NCBI RefSeq assembly: GCF_009796865.1
Contig: NZ_CP047028.1
Span: 3,596,001 to 3,660,000, forward strand
Length of the DNA stretch: 64,000 nucleotides
Direction: 5' to 3'
DNA from: Formosa sp. L2A11
Lineage (GTDB): Bacteria; Bacteroidota; Bacteroidia; Flavobacteriales; Flavobacteriaceae
Part shown: positions 1-7,245 of the stretch, piece by piece
Layout: each line of letters opens with the position of its first letter
Position numbering within the stretch: the first letter of the stretch is position 1
Made by a program: the position numbers and the translations under genes
The notes under the pieces: model-generated
What the model saw: only the letters and a program-made list of their open reading frames with translations
What the model was told of the DNA's origin: nothing
Databases searched by the model: none

Positions 1-708
1 CTTACGCCTATTAAATCGGCTTTTAATCAAAATCCCAAAACGGCTATTGTTCAACCTAAAATCTTAGACTATAAAAACAAAGATTATTTTGAATATGCAG
101 GAGCTGCAGGTGGATTTATAGATAAATATGGTTATCCGTTTTGTCGCGGACGTATTTTTAGTACTTTAGAAAAAGACAACGGTCAATACAATACCAACTT
201 AGATATTTTTTGGGCAACAGGAGCTTGTTTATTTATAAGATTAGATGTTTTTAAAACATTAAACGGGTTTGATGAAGCTTTTTTTGCACACATGGAAGAG
301 ATTGATTTGTGTTGGCGTACAAAAAATTTAGATTTTAATATAAAATGCATCCCAGATTCCGTAGTATATCATGTTGGAGGTGCAACCTTAAATGCATCAA
401 ATCCACAAAAAACGTATTTAAATTTCAGGAACAATTTATTCACTTTAGTAAAAAATGCAGGAGGCAATATATTGGTTATCATCTTCAGTAGAATGGTTTT
501 AGATGGCTTAGCCGGAATACAGTTTTTATTTCAATTAAAATTTAAGCATTTCTTTGCAATAATCCGAGCACATTTTAGTTTCTATAGTCAACTATCAAGA
601 TTAATTAAACAAAGAAAGAAGCTAGTAAAGACGGCTAATTATTACAAAACAAGATCTATTGTGTGGGATTATTTCCTAAAAAAGAAACAAAAGTTCAACG
701 ATTTATAA
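1..708 (+). CDS. Glycosyltransferase family 2, 3' part only
   Basis: The frame is open from the first base, so the N-terminal part, including the nucleotide-sugar binding half, lies outside the window. The visible 235 residues contain the segment ATGACLFIR...GFDEAFFAHMEEIDLCWR, typical of GT2 enzymes of the rhamnosyltransferase (WbbL-like) type, where the acidic E-x-D-L-C-W-R motif follows the acceptor-side aromatic residues. The C-terminal part has a hydrophobic stretch (NILVIIFSRMVLDGLAGIQFLF) and a lysine-rich tail, suggesting membrane association. The likely role is transfer of a sugar to a cell-surface polysaccharide or glycolipid; donor and acceptor cannot be inferred. The first in-frame ATG (292) is internal, not the start. 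Confidence 0.85.
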   Translation, partial: LTPIKSAFNQNPKTAIVQPKILDYKNKDYFEYAGAAGGFIDKYGYPFCRGRIFSTLEKDNGQYNTNLDIFWATGACLFIRLDVFKTLNGFDEAFFAHMEEIDLCWRTKNLDFNIKCIPDSVVYHVGGATLNASNPQKTYLNFRNNLFTLVKNAGGNILVIIFSRMVLDGLAGIQFLFQLKFKHFFAIIRAHFSFYSQLSRLIKQRKKLVKTANYYKTRSIVWDYFLKKKQKFNDL

Positions 709-758
709 AATAGTTAGCAAAAGTTTTGTTAAACCCTATTTTAACATCTTTTTTTTCA

Positions 759-766
759 TATTTTTG
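759..766 (+). promoter_or_regulatory. Probable -7 box of the OmpA-family gene
   Basis: TATTTTTG matches the Bacteroidota -7 consensus TAnnTTTG. No well-placed TTG -33 element is seen. Transcription from here would begin just downstream of the ATG at 769, which supports the ATG at 796 as the true start of the following gene. Confidence 0.4.
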
Positions 767-795
767 ATATGTTTAAATGTAATTTAAAAATTATT

Positions 796-1641
796 ATGAA
801 GAAACTAATTTTAAGCAGTGCTGCTGCTTTACTCCTTTTATCGTCATGTGTATCTAAAAAAGATTATACAGCTTTAGAAGCAAAACAACAAGAAACTGAA
901 GATTTATTAAATACCGCAACGGTTAAACTAAATAGTTGTTTAACTGAAAAAGCTGCTGCAACCGCAAGAGCTGAAGCTTTAAAAGATCAAATCACAGATT
1001 TAATTGATACTAAAGGTAACTTAACAACACTAACTCAAAAAGGTGCTGAAAACTTAGAAAAATCTTTAGAAAGTTTAAAAGAAAAAGATCTTAAGATTAC
1101 AAGATTACAAGATGCATTAACTAGAAAAGACAGTGTTACTTTAGCTGTAGTTACTAGTTTAAAGAAAGAAGTAGGTATAAACGATCCTGACATTGAAATT
1201 AATGTTGAAAAAGGTGTTGTATTTATTTCTATCGCAGATAAATTATTATTTAAAAGTGGAAGTTATATTGTAACAGATAAAGCTAAAAGCGTATTAGGAA
1301 AGGTTGCTAAAGTTATTAATAGCAAACCAGACTTTGAAGCTATGGTTGAAGGACATACAGATAACGTACCTTACAAAAAAGGTGGTATTATTCAAGACAA
1401 CTGGGATTTAAGTGTAAAACGTGCAACTTCTGTTGTAAGAGTATTACAAGACTTAGATGTTAATCCTGCACAATTAATTGCAGCTGGTAGAAGTCACTAT
1501 GTACCATTAGTAGATAATGATACTGCTGAAAACAGAGCAACAAACAGACGTACTCGTATTGTTGTACTTCCTAAAATTGACCAATTCTACGAAATGGTTG
1601 AAAAGGAAATGAAAAATATGGTAGAAGCAGATCAAAAATAA
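796..1641 (+). CDS. OmpA family lipoprotein
   Basis: This is a 281-residue outer-membrane lipoprotein. The signal peptide MKKLILSSAAALLLLSSC ends in a lipobox with Cys18. A long Lys/Glu-rich helical, probably coiled-coil region (about 25-120) follows, and then a C-terminal OmpA domain (about 130-265) with the peptidoglycan-binding pattern VEGHTDN...NRATNRRTRI. The family anchors the outer membrane to peptidoglycan without covalent linkage. An earlier in-frame ATG at 769 would add nine residues before the signal peptide and lies at the -7 box, so 796 is preferred. The gene stands alone and ends in a terminator. Confidence 0.88.
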   Translation: MKKLILSSAAALLLLSSCVSKKDYTALEAKQQETEDLLNTATVKLNSCLTEKAAATARAEALKDQITDLIDTKGNLTTLTQKGAENLEKSLESLKEKDLKITRLQDALTRKDSVTLAVVTSLKKEVGINDPDIEINVEKGVVFISIADKLLFKSGSYIVTDKAKSVLGKVAKVINSKPDFEAMVEGHTDNVPYKKGGIIQDNWDLSVKRATSVVRVLQDLDVNPAQLIAAGRSHYVPLVDNDTAENRATNRRTRIVVLPKIDQFYEMVEKEMKNMVEADQK

Positions 1642-1663
1642 TTGATTCTCACATAATATATTT

Positions 1664-1695
1664 AAAAGCTCAATCTAACGATTGGGCTTTTTTTT
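1664..1695 (+). terminator. Rho-independent terminator after the OmpA-family gene
   Basis: The 11-bp arms aaagctcaatc / gattgggcttt (one G-T wobble) enclose a TAAC loop and are followed by a run of T. Confidence 0.8.
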
Positions 1696-1774
1696 ATCTT
1701 CTTTTTTTAAATTAAATTAGAAGTATCCCTTATATTATCTTTATTTTCGAAACCGAAAAATAAGCACCAATAAC

Positions 1775-2053
1775 ATGGACAAAAACACCAAGAAAACACC
1801 TCCTGCTTTAATTACTAGAGATTGGTTAGCGATAGAACGCACTAAATTGGCAAACGAACGTACCTTTTTAGCTTATTTTAGAACCTTTATGGTGTTTCTA
1901 GGAACAGGATTAACCATTATAAAAATGCATATGTTTGTACGTATGGAATGGTTTGGGGTTTTATTATTAATTATAGCTCCAATTGTATTAGCCATAGGAG
2001 TTTATAGATTAATAAAAGTTCGTAACATAATACGAGATCATTATAACGTTTAA
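1775..2053 (+). CDS. DUF202 (YidH-like) inner membrane protein
   Basis: This 92-residue protein carries the DUF202 signature ERTKLANERTFLAYFRT at about 21-37. Two hydrophobic segments follow (about 39-49 and 58-75), with a short basic tail. DUF202 proteins are small inner-membrane proteins of unknown biochemical role. Upstream lies TATTTTCG, one base off the Bacteroidota -7 consensus. The stop codon TAA directly abuts the ATG of the next gene, so the two are almost certainly cotranscribed. Confidence 0.85.
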   Translation: MDKNTKKTPPALITRDWLAIERTKLANERTFLAYFRTFMVFLGTGLTIIKMHMFVRMEWFGVLLLIIAPIVLAIGVYRLIKVRNIIRDHYNV

Positions 2054-2524
2054 ATGAAAGCAGCTACAGTAAGAGCCATAAAAGTAGAATTACAAGATCA
2101 GACGCATGCAGAACTTATGGAGTTATGCTTACGTTTATCTAAATTTAAAAAAGAAAACAAAGAGCTCCTCACCTATTTATTGTTCGAATCTTATAACGAA
2201 GCAGATTACATAAATCAGATTAAACTAGAAGCTTCAGAACAATTTAAAACCATTAATACAAATAGTTTTTTTTACATTAAAAAGAGTGTGCGTAAAATTT
2301 TAAGACAACTTAAAACTTATGCTAGATATTCCGGTAAGAAAGAAACAGAAGTAGAATTGTTATTGTTTTTTTGTGCGGAATTAAAAGCGTTTAAACCGTC
2401 TATAAAAAATAACGTTACGCTAATGGGTTTATACAACAGAACAATAGAAAGTATAAAGAAAAGTATTTCTACTTTACACGAAGATTTACAATACGATTAT
2501 CAATTAGAACTCGATAAATTATAA
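2054..2524 (+). CDS. Conserved hypothetical protein, helical
   Basis: This 156-residue soluble protein starts at the base immediately after the stop of the DUF202 gene. It is rich in Lys, Glu and Leu and appears all-helical, with alternating charged and hydrophobic stretches (for example ELMELCLRLSKFKKENKELL). I recognise no catalytic motif, signal peptide or membrane segment. I recall similar hypothetical proteins in Flavobacteriaceae but cannot name a family. The gene ends at a bidirectional terminator shared with ndk. Confidence 0.75.
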   Translation: MKAATVRAIKVELQDQTHAELMELCLRLSKFKKENKELLTYLLFESYNEADYINQIKLEASEQFKTINTNSFFYIKKSVRKILRQLKTYARYSGKKETEVELLLFFCAELKAFKPSIKNNVTLMGLYNRTIESIKKSISTLHEDLQYDYQLELDKL

Positions 2525-2558
2525 AAAAAAGCCTGTAAATACATTTACAGGCTTTTTA
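2524..2558. terminator. Bidirectional terminator between 2054-2524 and ndk
   Basis: The perfect arms gcctgtaaat / atttacaggc are flanked by an A run on the left and a T run on the right, so the hairpin can end transcription from both convergent genes. Confidence 0.85.
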
Positions 2559-2579
2559 TATATTTTAAGAAAAAAAGAT

Positions 2580-2999
2580 CTAAAACATTTCTCTTCCTGA
2601 GAAATGAAAAGCACCTTCAATTGCAGCATTTTCATCACTATCACTCCCGTGAACAGCATTTTCTCCTATTGAAGCAGCAAACAATTTACGTATTGTTCCT
2701 TCTGCAGCTTCTGCTGGATTAGTTGCACCAATAAGTGTTCTAAAGTCTTCAACTGCATTTTCTTTTTCAAGAATAGCAGCAACGATAGGTCCACGTGTCA
2801 TAAAGTCTACTAATTCATTAAAAAAAGGTCTCTCGTTATGTATTGCATAAAATGCTTGAGCGTCTGCAATGGTCATTTGCGTTAATTTCAATGCAACGAT
2901 TCTAAATCCTGAAGCGTTGATTTTTTCTAAAATTGCGCCAATGTGTCCGTTTTCAACCGCATCTGGCTTAAGCATTGTAAATGTTCTATTTGTTGCCAT
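2580..2999 (-). CDS. ndk: Nucleoside diphosphate kinase
   Basis: A 139-residue cytosolic enzyme that transfers the gamma-phosphate from ATP to other (d)NDPs via a phosphohistidine. It begins [21 protein letters not shown] and contains the active-site motif NAVHGSDS with the catalytic His, followed by the usual E...F.F...E end. The frame extends 39 codons upstream of this Met, but the length match and a full promoter at 3020-3049 fix the start at 2999. It is divergent from the NrnA-like gene and convergent with 2054-2524. Confidence 0.97.
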   Translation of the reverse strand: MATNRTFTMLKPDAVENGHIGAILEKINASGFRIVALKLTQMTIADAQAFYAIHNERPFFNELVDFMTRGPIVAAILEKENAVEDFRTLIGATNPAEAAEGTIRKLFAASIGENAVHGSDSDENAAIEGAFHFSGREMF

Positions 3000-3019
3000 T
3001 TGTTTTTTTAAATTTGGCT

Positions 3020-3049
3020 CAAAAGTAATGCATTTCTTAGTAAATACAA
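3020..3049 (-). promoter_or_regulatory. ndk promoter (TTG-N19-TACTTTTG)
   Basis: On the minus strand TTG at 3049-3047 is followed by exactly 19 bases and then TACTTTTG (3027-3020), a full match to the Bacteroidota housekeeping promoter TTG-N(17-23)-TAnnTTTG. It lies about 20 bp upstream of the ndk start. Confidence 0.8.
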
Positions 3050-3086
3050 TATAAACACACATTAAAAAATTGTATCTTCGCCTCTT

Positions 3087-4103
3087 ATGACAACAGCAGA
3101 AATCACCCAAATACAAGCACTTTTAAGCTCACCAAAACAGATTATTATTGTACCTCATAAAAATCCTGATGGCGATGCTATGGGCTCTACCCTAGCACTG
3201 TATCATTATTTAAAAATGTACAATCATGAGGTTTTAGTAATCTCTCCTAACGACTATCCTGACTTTTTAAAATGGTTACCAGGAGATGATACAGTCTTAA
3301 AACACGATTCTCATACAAAACAATGCAATGCATTATTGCTTAAAGCAGATCTTATTTTTACCCTAGATTTTAATGCTCTACATCGTGTTGGAGCCATGGG
3401 AGATGTAATTAAAGAAAGTGAAGCAACTAAGTTAATGATAGACCACCACCAACAACCAGACGATTATGCTAAATATATGTTTTCGGATGTAAGCATGAGT
3501 TCGACTTGCGAAATGGTTTACAGGTTTATAGAAATGTTAGGAGATGAAAACAAAATAACTTCAGACATTGCAACCTGTTTATATACAGGAATTATGACAG
3601 ACACAGGGTCTTTCAGGTTTCCTTCTACAACAAGTAAAACACACTTTATTATAGGTAAACTTATTGAAGCTGGTGCAAATAATGCCCAAATTCATAATAA
3701 TATTTACGATACTAATAGTTACGAAAAACTTCAGCTTTTAGGTTGTGCTCTAAGTAATTTAAAAGTCATTCCAGAGTTACGCACTGCTTTTATTACACTG
3801 TCGCAAGACGAGTTAAATAGTTTCGACTTTAAAAAAGGAGATACAGAAGGTTTTGTAAATTATGGTTTATCGCTAAACAATATTATTTTTGCGGCAATTT
3901 TTATTGAACACAAAAAGGAAAATATTATTAAAATATCTTTACGCTCTAAAGGCGATTTCTCTGTGAACGAATTTTCTAGACAATATTTTGAAGGTGGCGG
4001 ACATACCAATGCTGCTGGAGGAAAAAGCGATTTAAGTTTAAGTGAAACTGTTGAAAAATTTATTAGTATCTTACCAAGCCATAAAAAGGAATTAACTGCA
4101 TGA
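3087..4103 (+). CDS. DHH/DHHA1 phosphoesterase, NrnA-like
   Basis: This is a 338-residue bifunctional oligoribonuclease/PAP phosphatase-like enzyme. It has the DHH-domain metal ligands HKNPDGD (24-30), D94 in FTLDFN, DHH at 119-121 and TDTG at 171-174, then a DHHA1 domain with [10 protein letters not shown] at 303-312 for substrate binding. Relatives degrade nanoRNAs and cyclic-dinucleotide-derived pNpN, or dephosphorylate pAp. The sequence TATCTTCG at 3073-3080, a -7-like box, lies only six bases before the ATG, so the message may have almost no leader. Its last codons overlap gldI by 4 bp (ATGA), showing translational coupling. Confidence 0.92.
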   Translation: MTTAEITQIQALLSSPKQIIIVPHKNPDGDAMGSTLALYHYLKMYNHEVLVISPNDYPDFLKWLPGDDTVLKHDSHTKQCNALLLKADLIFTLDFNALHRVGAMGDVIKESEATKLMIDHHQQPDDYAKYMFSDVSMSSTCEMVYRFIEMLGDENKITSDIATCLYTGIMTDTGSFRFPSTTSKTHFIIGKLIEAGANNAQIHNNIYDTNSYEKLQLLGCALSNLKVIPELRTAFITLSQDELNSFDFKKGDTEGFVNYGLSLNNIIFAAIFIEHKKENIIKISLRSKGDFSVNEFSRQYFEGGGHTNAAGGKSDLSLSETVEKFISILPSHKKELTA

Positions 4104-4639
4104 AAAAATTAGGTTTATGTTGTTTGGTTATTTTCAGTATTATAAGCTGTAAATCTCCAGAAGCCAGACGACCAATATCTGTAAAAGGTGGTTCGTATAT
4201 AGAGGAATCTGTAGCACGTAACATTAAATTATACGAAAACGAAAAGGCACACTTTCAAGACATTATGGATGCAAATCCAGATCAGAAATACGAAGTCTCT
4301 CAAAATGGTTTTTGGTATACTTACAACACAAAAATAGAATCGGACTCGTTACCTAAACCAGTTTTTGGAGACATTGTACATTTCGATTATGATGTTAAAA
4401 ATATAAACGGAGATGTACTTTACACCTACGCAGAAACCAAACCAGACACATATATTATGGATAAACAGGATTTGTTTACTGGTTTACGCGAAGGTCTTAA
4501 GTTAATGAAAGCAGGAGAAACTGCTACATTCTTATTCCCTTCTACAAAAGCTTATGGCTATTATGGCGATCAAAATAAAATTAGTACCAATACACCTTTA
4601 ATATGTAAGGTAACAATTCATTCAATAATCGAAAATTAA
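4100..4639 (+). CDS. gldI: Gliding motility-associated FKBP-type peptidyl-prolyl isomerase lipoprotein GldI
   Basis: This is a 179-residue lipoprotein (signal peptide [17 protein letters not shown], Cys17) with an FKBP-like domain from about residue 75 to the end, including GDIVHFDYDV, LREGLKLMKAGETATFLFPSTKAYGYYG and KVTIHSI. GldI is needed for gliding in Flavobacterium johnsoniae and probably helps fold envelope parts of the gliding and type IX secretion machinery. It overlaps the upstream phosphoesterase by 4 bp and is followed 8 bp later by a second prolyl isomerase. Confidence 0.92.
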   Translation: MKKLGLCCLVIFSIISCKSPEARRPISVKGGSYIEESVARNIKLYENEKAHFQDIMDANPDQKYEVSQNGFWYTYNTKIESDSLPKPVFGDIVHFDYDVKNINGDVLYTYAETKPDTYIMDKQDLFTGLREGLKLMKAGETATFLFPSTKAYGYYGDQNKISTNTPLICKVTIHSIIEN

Positions 4640-4647
4640 TTTCACAA

Positions 4648-5784
4648 ATGACATTATTAAAACAATCTTTTAAGTTTTTACTACTTGCTCTAATGGTAAG
4701 TTTTACAGCCTGCAACGACAAATATCCTGATTTAGGAGATGGTATGTATGCTGAAATTATTACAAATAAAGGAACTATGGTTGCAAACCTTGAGTTCGAA
4801 AAAGTACCTGTAACAGTAGCTAACTTTGTATCGCTTGCTGAAGGAACAAATACTATGGTAGATAGTATTTACAAAGGAAAAAAATTCTACGATGGTATTC
4901 TTTTTCACCGTGTTATTGATGGATTTATGATCCAAGCAGGAGATCCTACAGGAACAGGATCTGGCGGACCAGGATATAAATTCCCAGACGAATTTAACGA
5001 TTCTCTAAGACACAATAAACCAGGTATTTTATCTATGGCTAATGCTGGACCTGGATCTAACGGAAGTCAGTTTTTTATTACAGAAATACCAACTCCTAAT
5101 TTAGATGACAGACATAGTGTTTTTGGTGAATTAGTTTTAGGTCTTGATGTTCAAGATTCTATTTCTAATGTAAAAAAAGATGCTAGAGATAAGCCTTTAG
5201 AAGATGTTGTTATTAAAACGATAAACATTATTAGAAAAGGTGCTGCTGCTAAAAAGTTTGATGCTAATGCTGTTTTCTTGAATAGTTTTGCTGAAATTGA
5301 ACGTAAAAAAGAAGAAGCAGACAAAAAAATAAACGATGCTAAAGCGGCTTTCTTAGAAAAAGATAAAGCTTTAAGAGCTGCTGTAAAAACATCGCCTACA
5401 GGTTTAGGAATGTCTACAATTAGTGAAGGGACAGGTGTTAAACCAGAATCTACAGACAATGTACTTATTAATTATGCAGGTTATTTAGAAGACGGTTCTT
5501 TATTCGATTCTAATTATGTAGAAGTTGCTAAAGAATACGGAGTATATAATCCACAAAGAGATCAACAAGGTGGTTACAAACCATTCCCAATGATTTATAA
5601 TGAAACTGCTGGTCTAATCCCAGGATTTAGAGAAGCCATGTTAAACATGAATATTGGAGATAAAGTTAGAGTTTATATTCCTTCTGCTTTAGCTTATGGA
5701 GAACGAGGTGCCGGTAATGTAATTAAGCCAAACTCAAATCTAATTTTCGATTTAGAAATCGTTGGTATTGCAGAAAAACAATAA
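4648..5784 (+). CDS. Cyclophilin-FKBP fusion peptidyl-prolyl isomerase lipoprotein
   Basis: This 378-residue envelope protein has a lipobox (SFTAC, Cys22), a cyclophilin domain (about 34-195) and a charged coiled-coil linker (about 212-247). A C-terminal FKBP domain (about 265-375) follows. The cyclophilin part shows the catalytic FHRVIDGFMIQAGDP segment with Arg88 and GSNGSQFFIT. The FKBP part shows GFREAMLNMNIGDKVRVYIPSALAYGERG. Both isomerase folds are thus carried on one polypeptide, probably as a periplasm-facing folding factor. The gene lies 8 bp after gldI, so the two isomerases are probably coexpressed. It ends at a strong terminator. Confidence 0.93.
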   Translation: MTLLKQSFKFLLLALMVSFTACNDKYPDLGDGMYAEIITNKGTMVANLEFEKVPVTVANFVSLAEGTNTMVDSIYKGKKFYDGILFHRVIDGFMIQAGDPTGTGSGGPGYKFPDEFNDSLRHNKPGILSMANAGPGSNGSQFFITEIPTPNLDDRHSVFGELVLGLDVQDSISNVKKDARDKPLEDVVIKTINIIRKGAAAKKFDANAVFLNSFAEIERKKEEADKKINDAKAAFLEKDKALRAAVKTSPTGLGMSTISEGTGVKPESTDNVLINYAGYLEDGSLFDSNYVEVAKEYGVYNPQRDQQGGYKPFPMIYNETAGLIPGFREAMLNMNIGDKVRVYIPSALAYGERGAGNVIKPNSNLIFDLEIVGIAEKQ

Positions 5785-5805
5785 AAACATTTCACATTTA
5801 CACAT

Positions 5806-5837
5806 AAAAAAAGCCGCTAATTATAGCGGCTTTTTTA
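5806..5837. terminator. Terminator after the fusion isomerase gene
   Basis: Arms aaaaaagccgcta / tagcggctttttt surround an ATTA loop. Before IS insertion it could also have served pepD, which now lies beyond the IS. Confidence 0.85.
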
Positions 5838-5868
5838 TTTATATACATGTCCCGTCCTGAAATAGCGA

Positions 5869-5887
5869 TACACTAAAATTTAGTGTA
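5869..5887. repeat. Palindrome abutting the orfA start
   Basis: The 9-bp arms tacactaaa / tttagtgta are perfect and flank a single central A, ending at the base before the orfA ATG. It could be an operator or an mRNA hairpin limiting transposase synthesis. The same palindrome occurs in copy 2 at 49737-49755. Confidence 0.6.
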
Positions 5888-6322
5888 ATGAAAACATCAG
5901 ACCATTTAGGGCATACCAAGCGTACCCAAAAAGACTACTCTCTTTCTTTTAAACTTAAATTAGTTGAAGAATTAGAGCTTGGACTTCTTACAAAATCACA
6001 AGCTAAGCTTAAATATGGCATCCAAGGAGATTCTACAGTAACCAAATGGTTGCAAAAATATGGTAACTTTGATTGGGAACACCAATCTCCAAAAACGATG
6101 TCAAAAACTCCAGAACAAAAAATACTCGAATTAGAAGCTAAGGTTAAACTTCTAGAAAAGCAAAAGGCAAGAGCAGAACACCTTGCTGAACGTGCAGATA
6201 AGAAGGTTATAATTTTTGATATGCTCGTAGATATGGCTGAAAAGGAATATGATATCGAAATCAGAAAAAATTACAAACCCGAGTTATCAAAAACTTCAAA
6301 GAAGACCAAAAAGAGACCATAA
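5888..6322 (+). CDS. IS3-family transposase OrfA (helix-turn-helix part)
   Basis: A 144-residue DNA-binding subunit. The N-terminal helix-turn-helix region (about 15-65) contains SFKLKLVEELELGLLTKSQAKLKYGIQGDSTVTKWLQKYG. A leucine-zipper-like coiled coil (ILELEAKVKLLEKQ) follows at about 78-100 and would mediate multimerisation. OrfA is normally fused to OrfB by -1 frameshifting to form the active transposase. The heptamer A-AAA-AAT at 6265-6271, just after orfB opens at 6253, fits the X-XXY-YYZ slippery pattern. Confidence 0.93.
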   Translation: MKTSDHLGHTKRTQKDYSLSFKLKLVEELELGLLTKSQAKLKYGIQGDSTVTKWLQKYGNFDWEHQSPKTMSKTPEQKILELEAKVKLLEKQKARAEHLAERADKKVIIFDMLVDMAEKEYDIEIRKNYKPELSKTSKKTKKRP

Positions 6323-7188
6323 TCTCTTCCTGTGAATTACTCGGGGTAAATAGACAGGTTTATTACAGAGCTATAAAATCCAAAAAGCATAAGCAAAGCT
6401 TAGCAAAACAAGTTATAGCTATGGTACGTTCTGTTAGGAATTTAATGCCAAGGCTAGGCACAAGAAAATTATATTATATACTTAAAAATGAATTAAGCAA
6501 AGTACATGTAGGTAGAGATAAGTTGTTTAGAATACTCAAAGCAAACCACATGGTTATAAAACCTAAAAAGAGTTATCATATAACAACTGACTCTCATCAT
6601 AGATTTAGAAAGCATAAGAATAAAATTAATGAGATAGAATTTAATCGTCCAGAACAGGTTTGGGTAAGCGATATCACCTACACTGGGAATAGAAAAAATC
6701 CGTCTTACCTTGCTTTAGTTACAGATGCATATTCAAAAAAAATAATGGGCTATGACATATCAAATAGTCTTGAAGTTGGAGGTTCTCTTAGAGCTCTTGA
6801 AATGGCTCTAAGAAAAAGAAGTTATAAAGACCAATCTTTAATACATCACTCAGACAGAGGTTTGCAGTATTGTTCTAATGATTATCAGAACTTGCTAAAA
6901 GACAAAAATATTATTACAAGTATGACAGAGAAATATGATCCTTATGAAAATGCTATCGCAGAGCGTGTAAATGGTATTTTGAAACAAGAATTTGCAATAG
7001 CAACTTACGATACCGATATAGAAACAAAGAAATTAATAATCAAAGATGCAGTCAATATTTACAATAGTTTAAGACCACATTTTTCTAATCATATGCGAAC
7101 ACCTGATATGATGCATAAACAACAAAAATTAAAAAGAAAACAGTATAAATCAAAAAAGCTGAACAATCTTAAGATTGTTCAGCTTTAA
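6253..7188 (+). CDS. IS3-family transposase OrfB (DDE integrase core)
   Basis: The frame is open from 6253 and overlaps orfA in the -1 frame; translation is probably by frameshift at about 6265-6271 rather than from the internal ATG at 6421. The region before that ATG encodes SSCELLGVNRQVYYRAIKS, the conserved N-terminus of IS150-type OrfB. The catalytic core follows: first Asp in VWVSDITYTG, second Asp in HHSDRGLQYCS, Glu in ENAIAERVNGILKQEF. All three DDE residues are present, so this copy looks functional. The last ten or so codons lie in a 32-bp palindrome. Confidence 0.93.
   Translation, partial: YRNQKKLQTRVIKNFKEDQKETIISSCELLGVNRQVYYRAIKSKKHKQSLAKQVIAMVRSVRNLMPRLGTRKLYYILKNELSKVHVGRDKLFRILKANHMVIKPKKSYHITTDSHHRFRKHKNKINEIEFNRPEQVWVSDITYTGNRKNPSYLALVTDAYSKKIMGYDISNSLEVGGSLRALEMALRKRSYKDQSLIHHSDRGLQYCSNDYQNLLKDKNIITSMTEKYDPYENAIAERVNGILKQEFAIATYDTDIETKKLIIKDAVNIYNSLRPHFSNHMRTPDMMHKQQKLKRKQYKSKKLNNLKIVQL
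7155..7186. repeat. Perfect 32-bp palindrome inside the 3' end of orfB
   Basis: The 16-bp arms aaagctgaacaatctt / aagattgttcagcttt meet with no spacer. Read on the minus strand the hairpin is followed by TTTTTTGATT, so it looks like a terminator for transcription entering the IS from its right flank. On the plus strand a weaker T-rich tail follows. The same palindrome is at 48438-48469 in copy 2. Confidence 0.75.
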
Positions 7189-7245
7189 TTAATATTTTTA
7201 ATCCTTTAATAATCTGTATCGTTTATTCAGGACTAGACAACATTC

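Larger units (their letters stand above)
5848..7239 (+). mobile_element. IS3-family (IS150-like) insertion sequence, copy 1
   Basis: The element is 1392 bp, with terminal inverted repeats beginning TGTCCCGTCCTGAA (left) and TGTCTAGTCCTGAA (right, reverse complement); 20 of the first 25 positions match. It is flanked by a 3-bp target duplication ACA (5845-5847 and 7240-7242). It holds two overlapping frames, orfA and orfB, arranged for -1 frameshifting. A second copy in inverted orientation lies at 48385-49776 and is identical everywhere I compared it. It sits between the 3' ends of the fusion isomerase and pepD and interrupts no gene. Confidence 0.95.
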
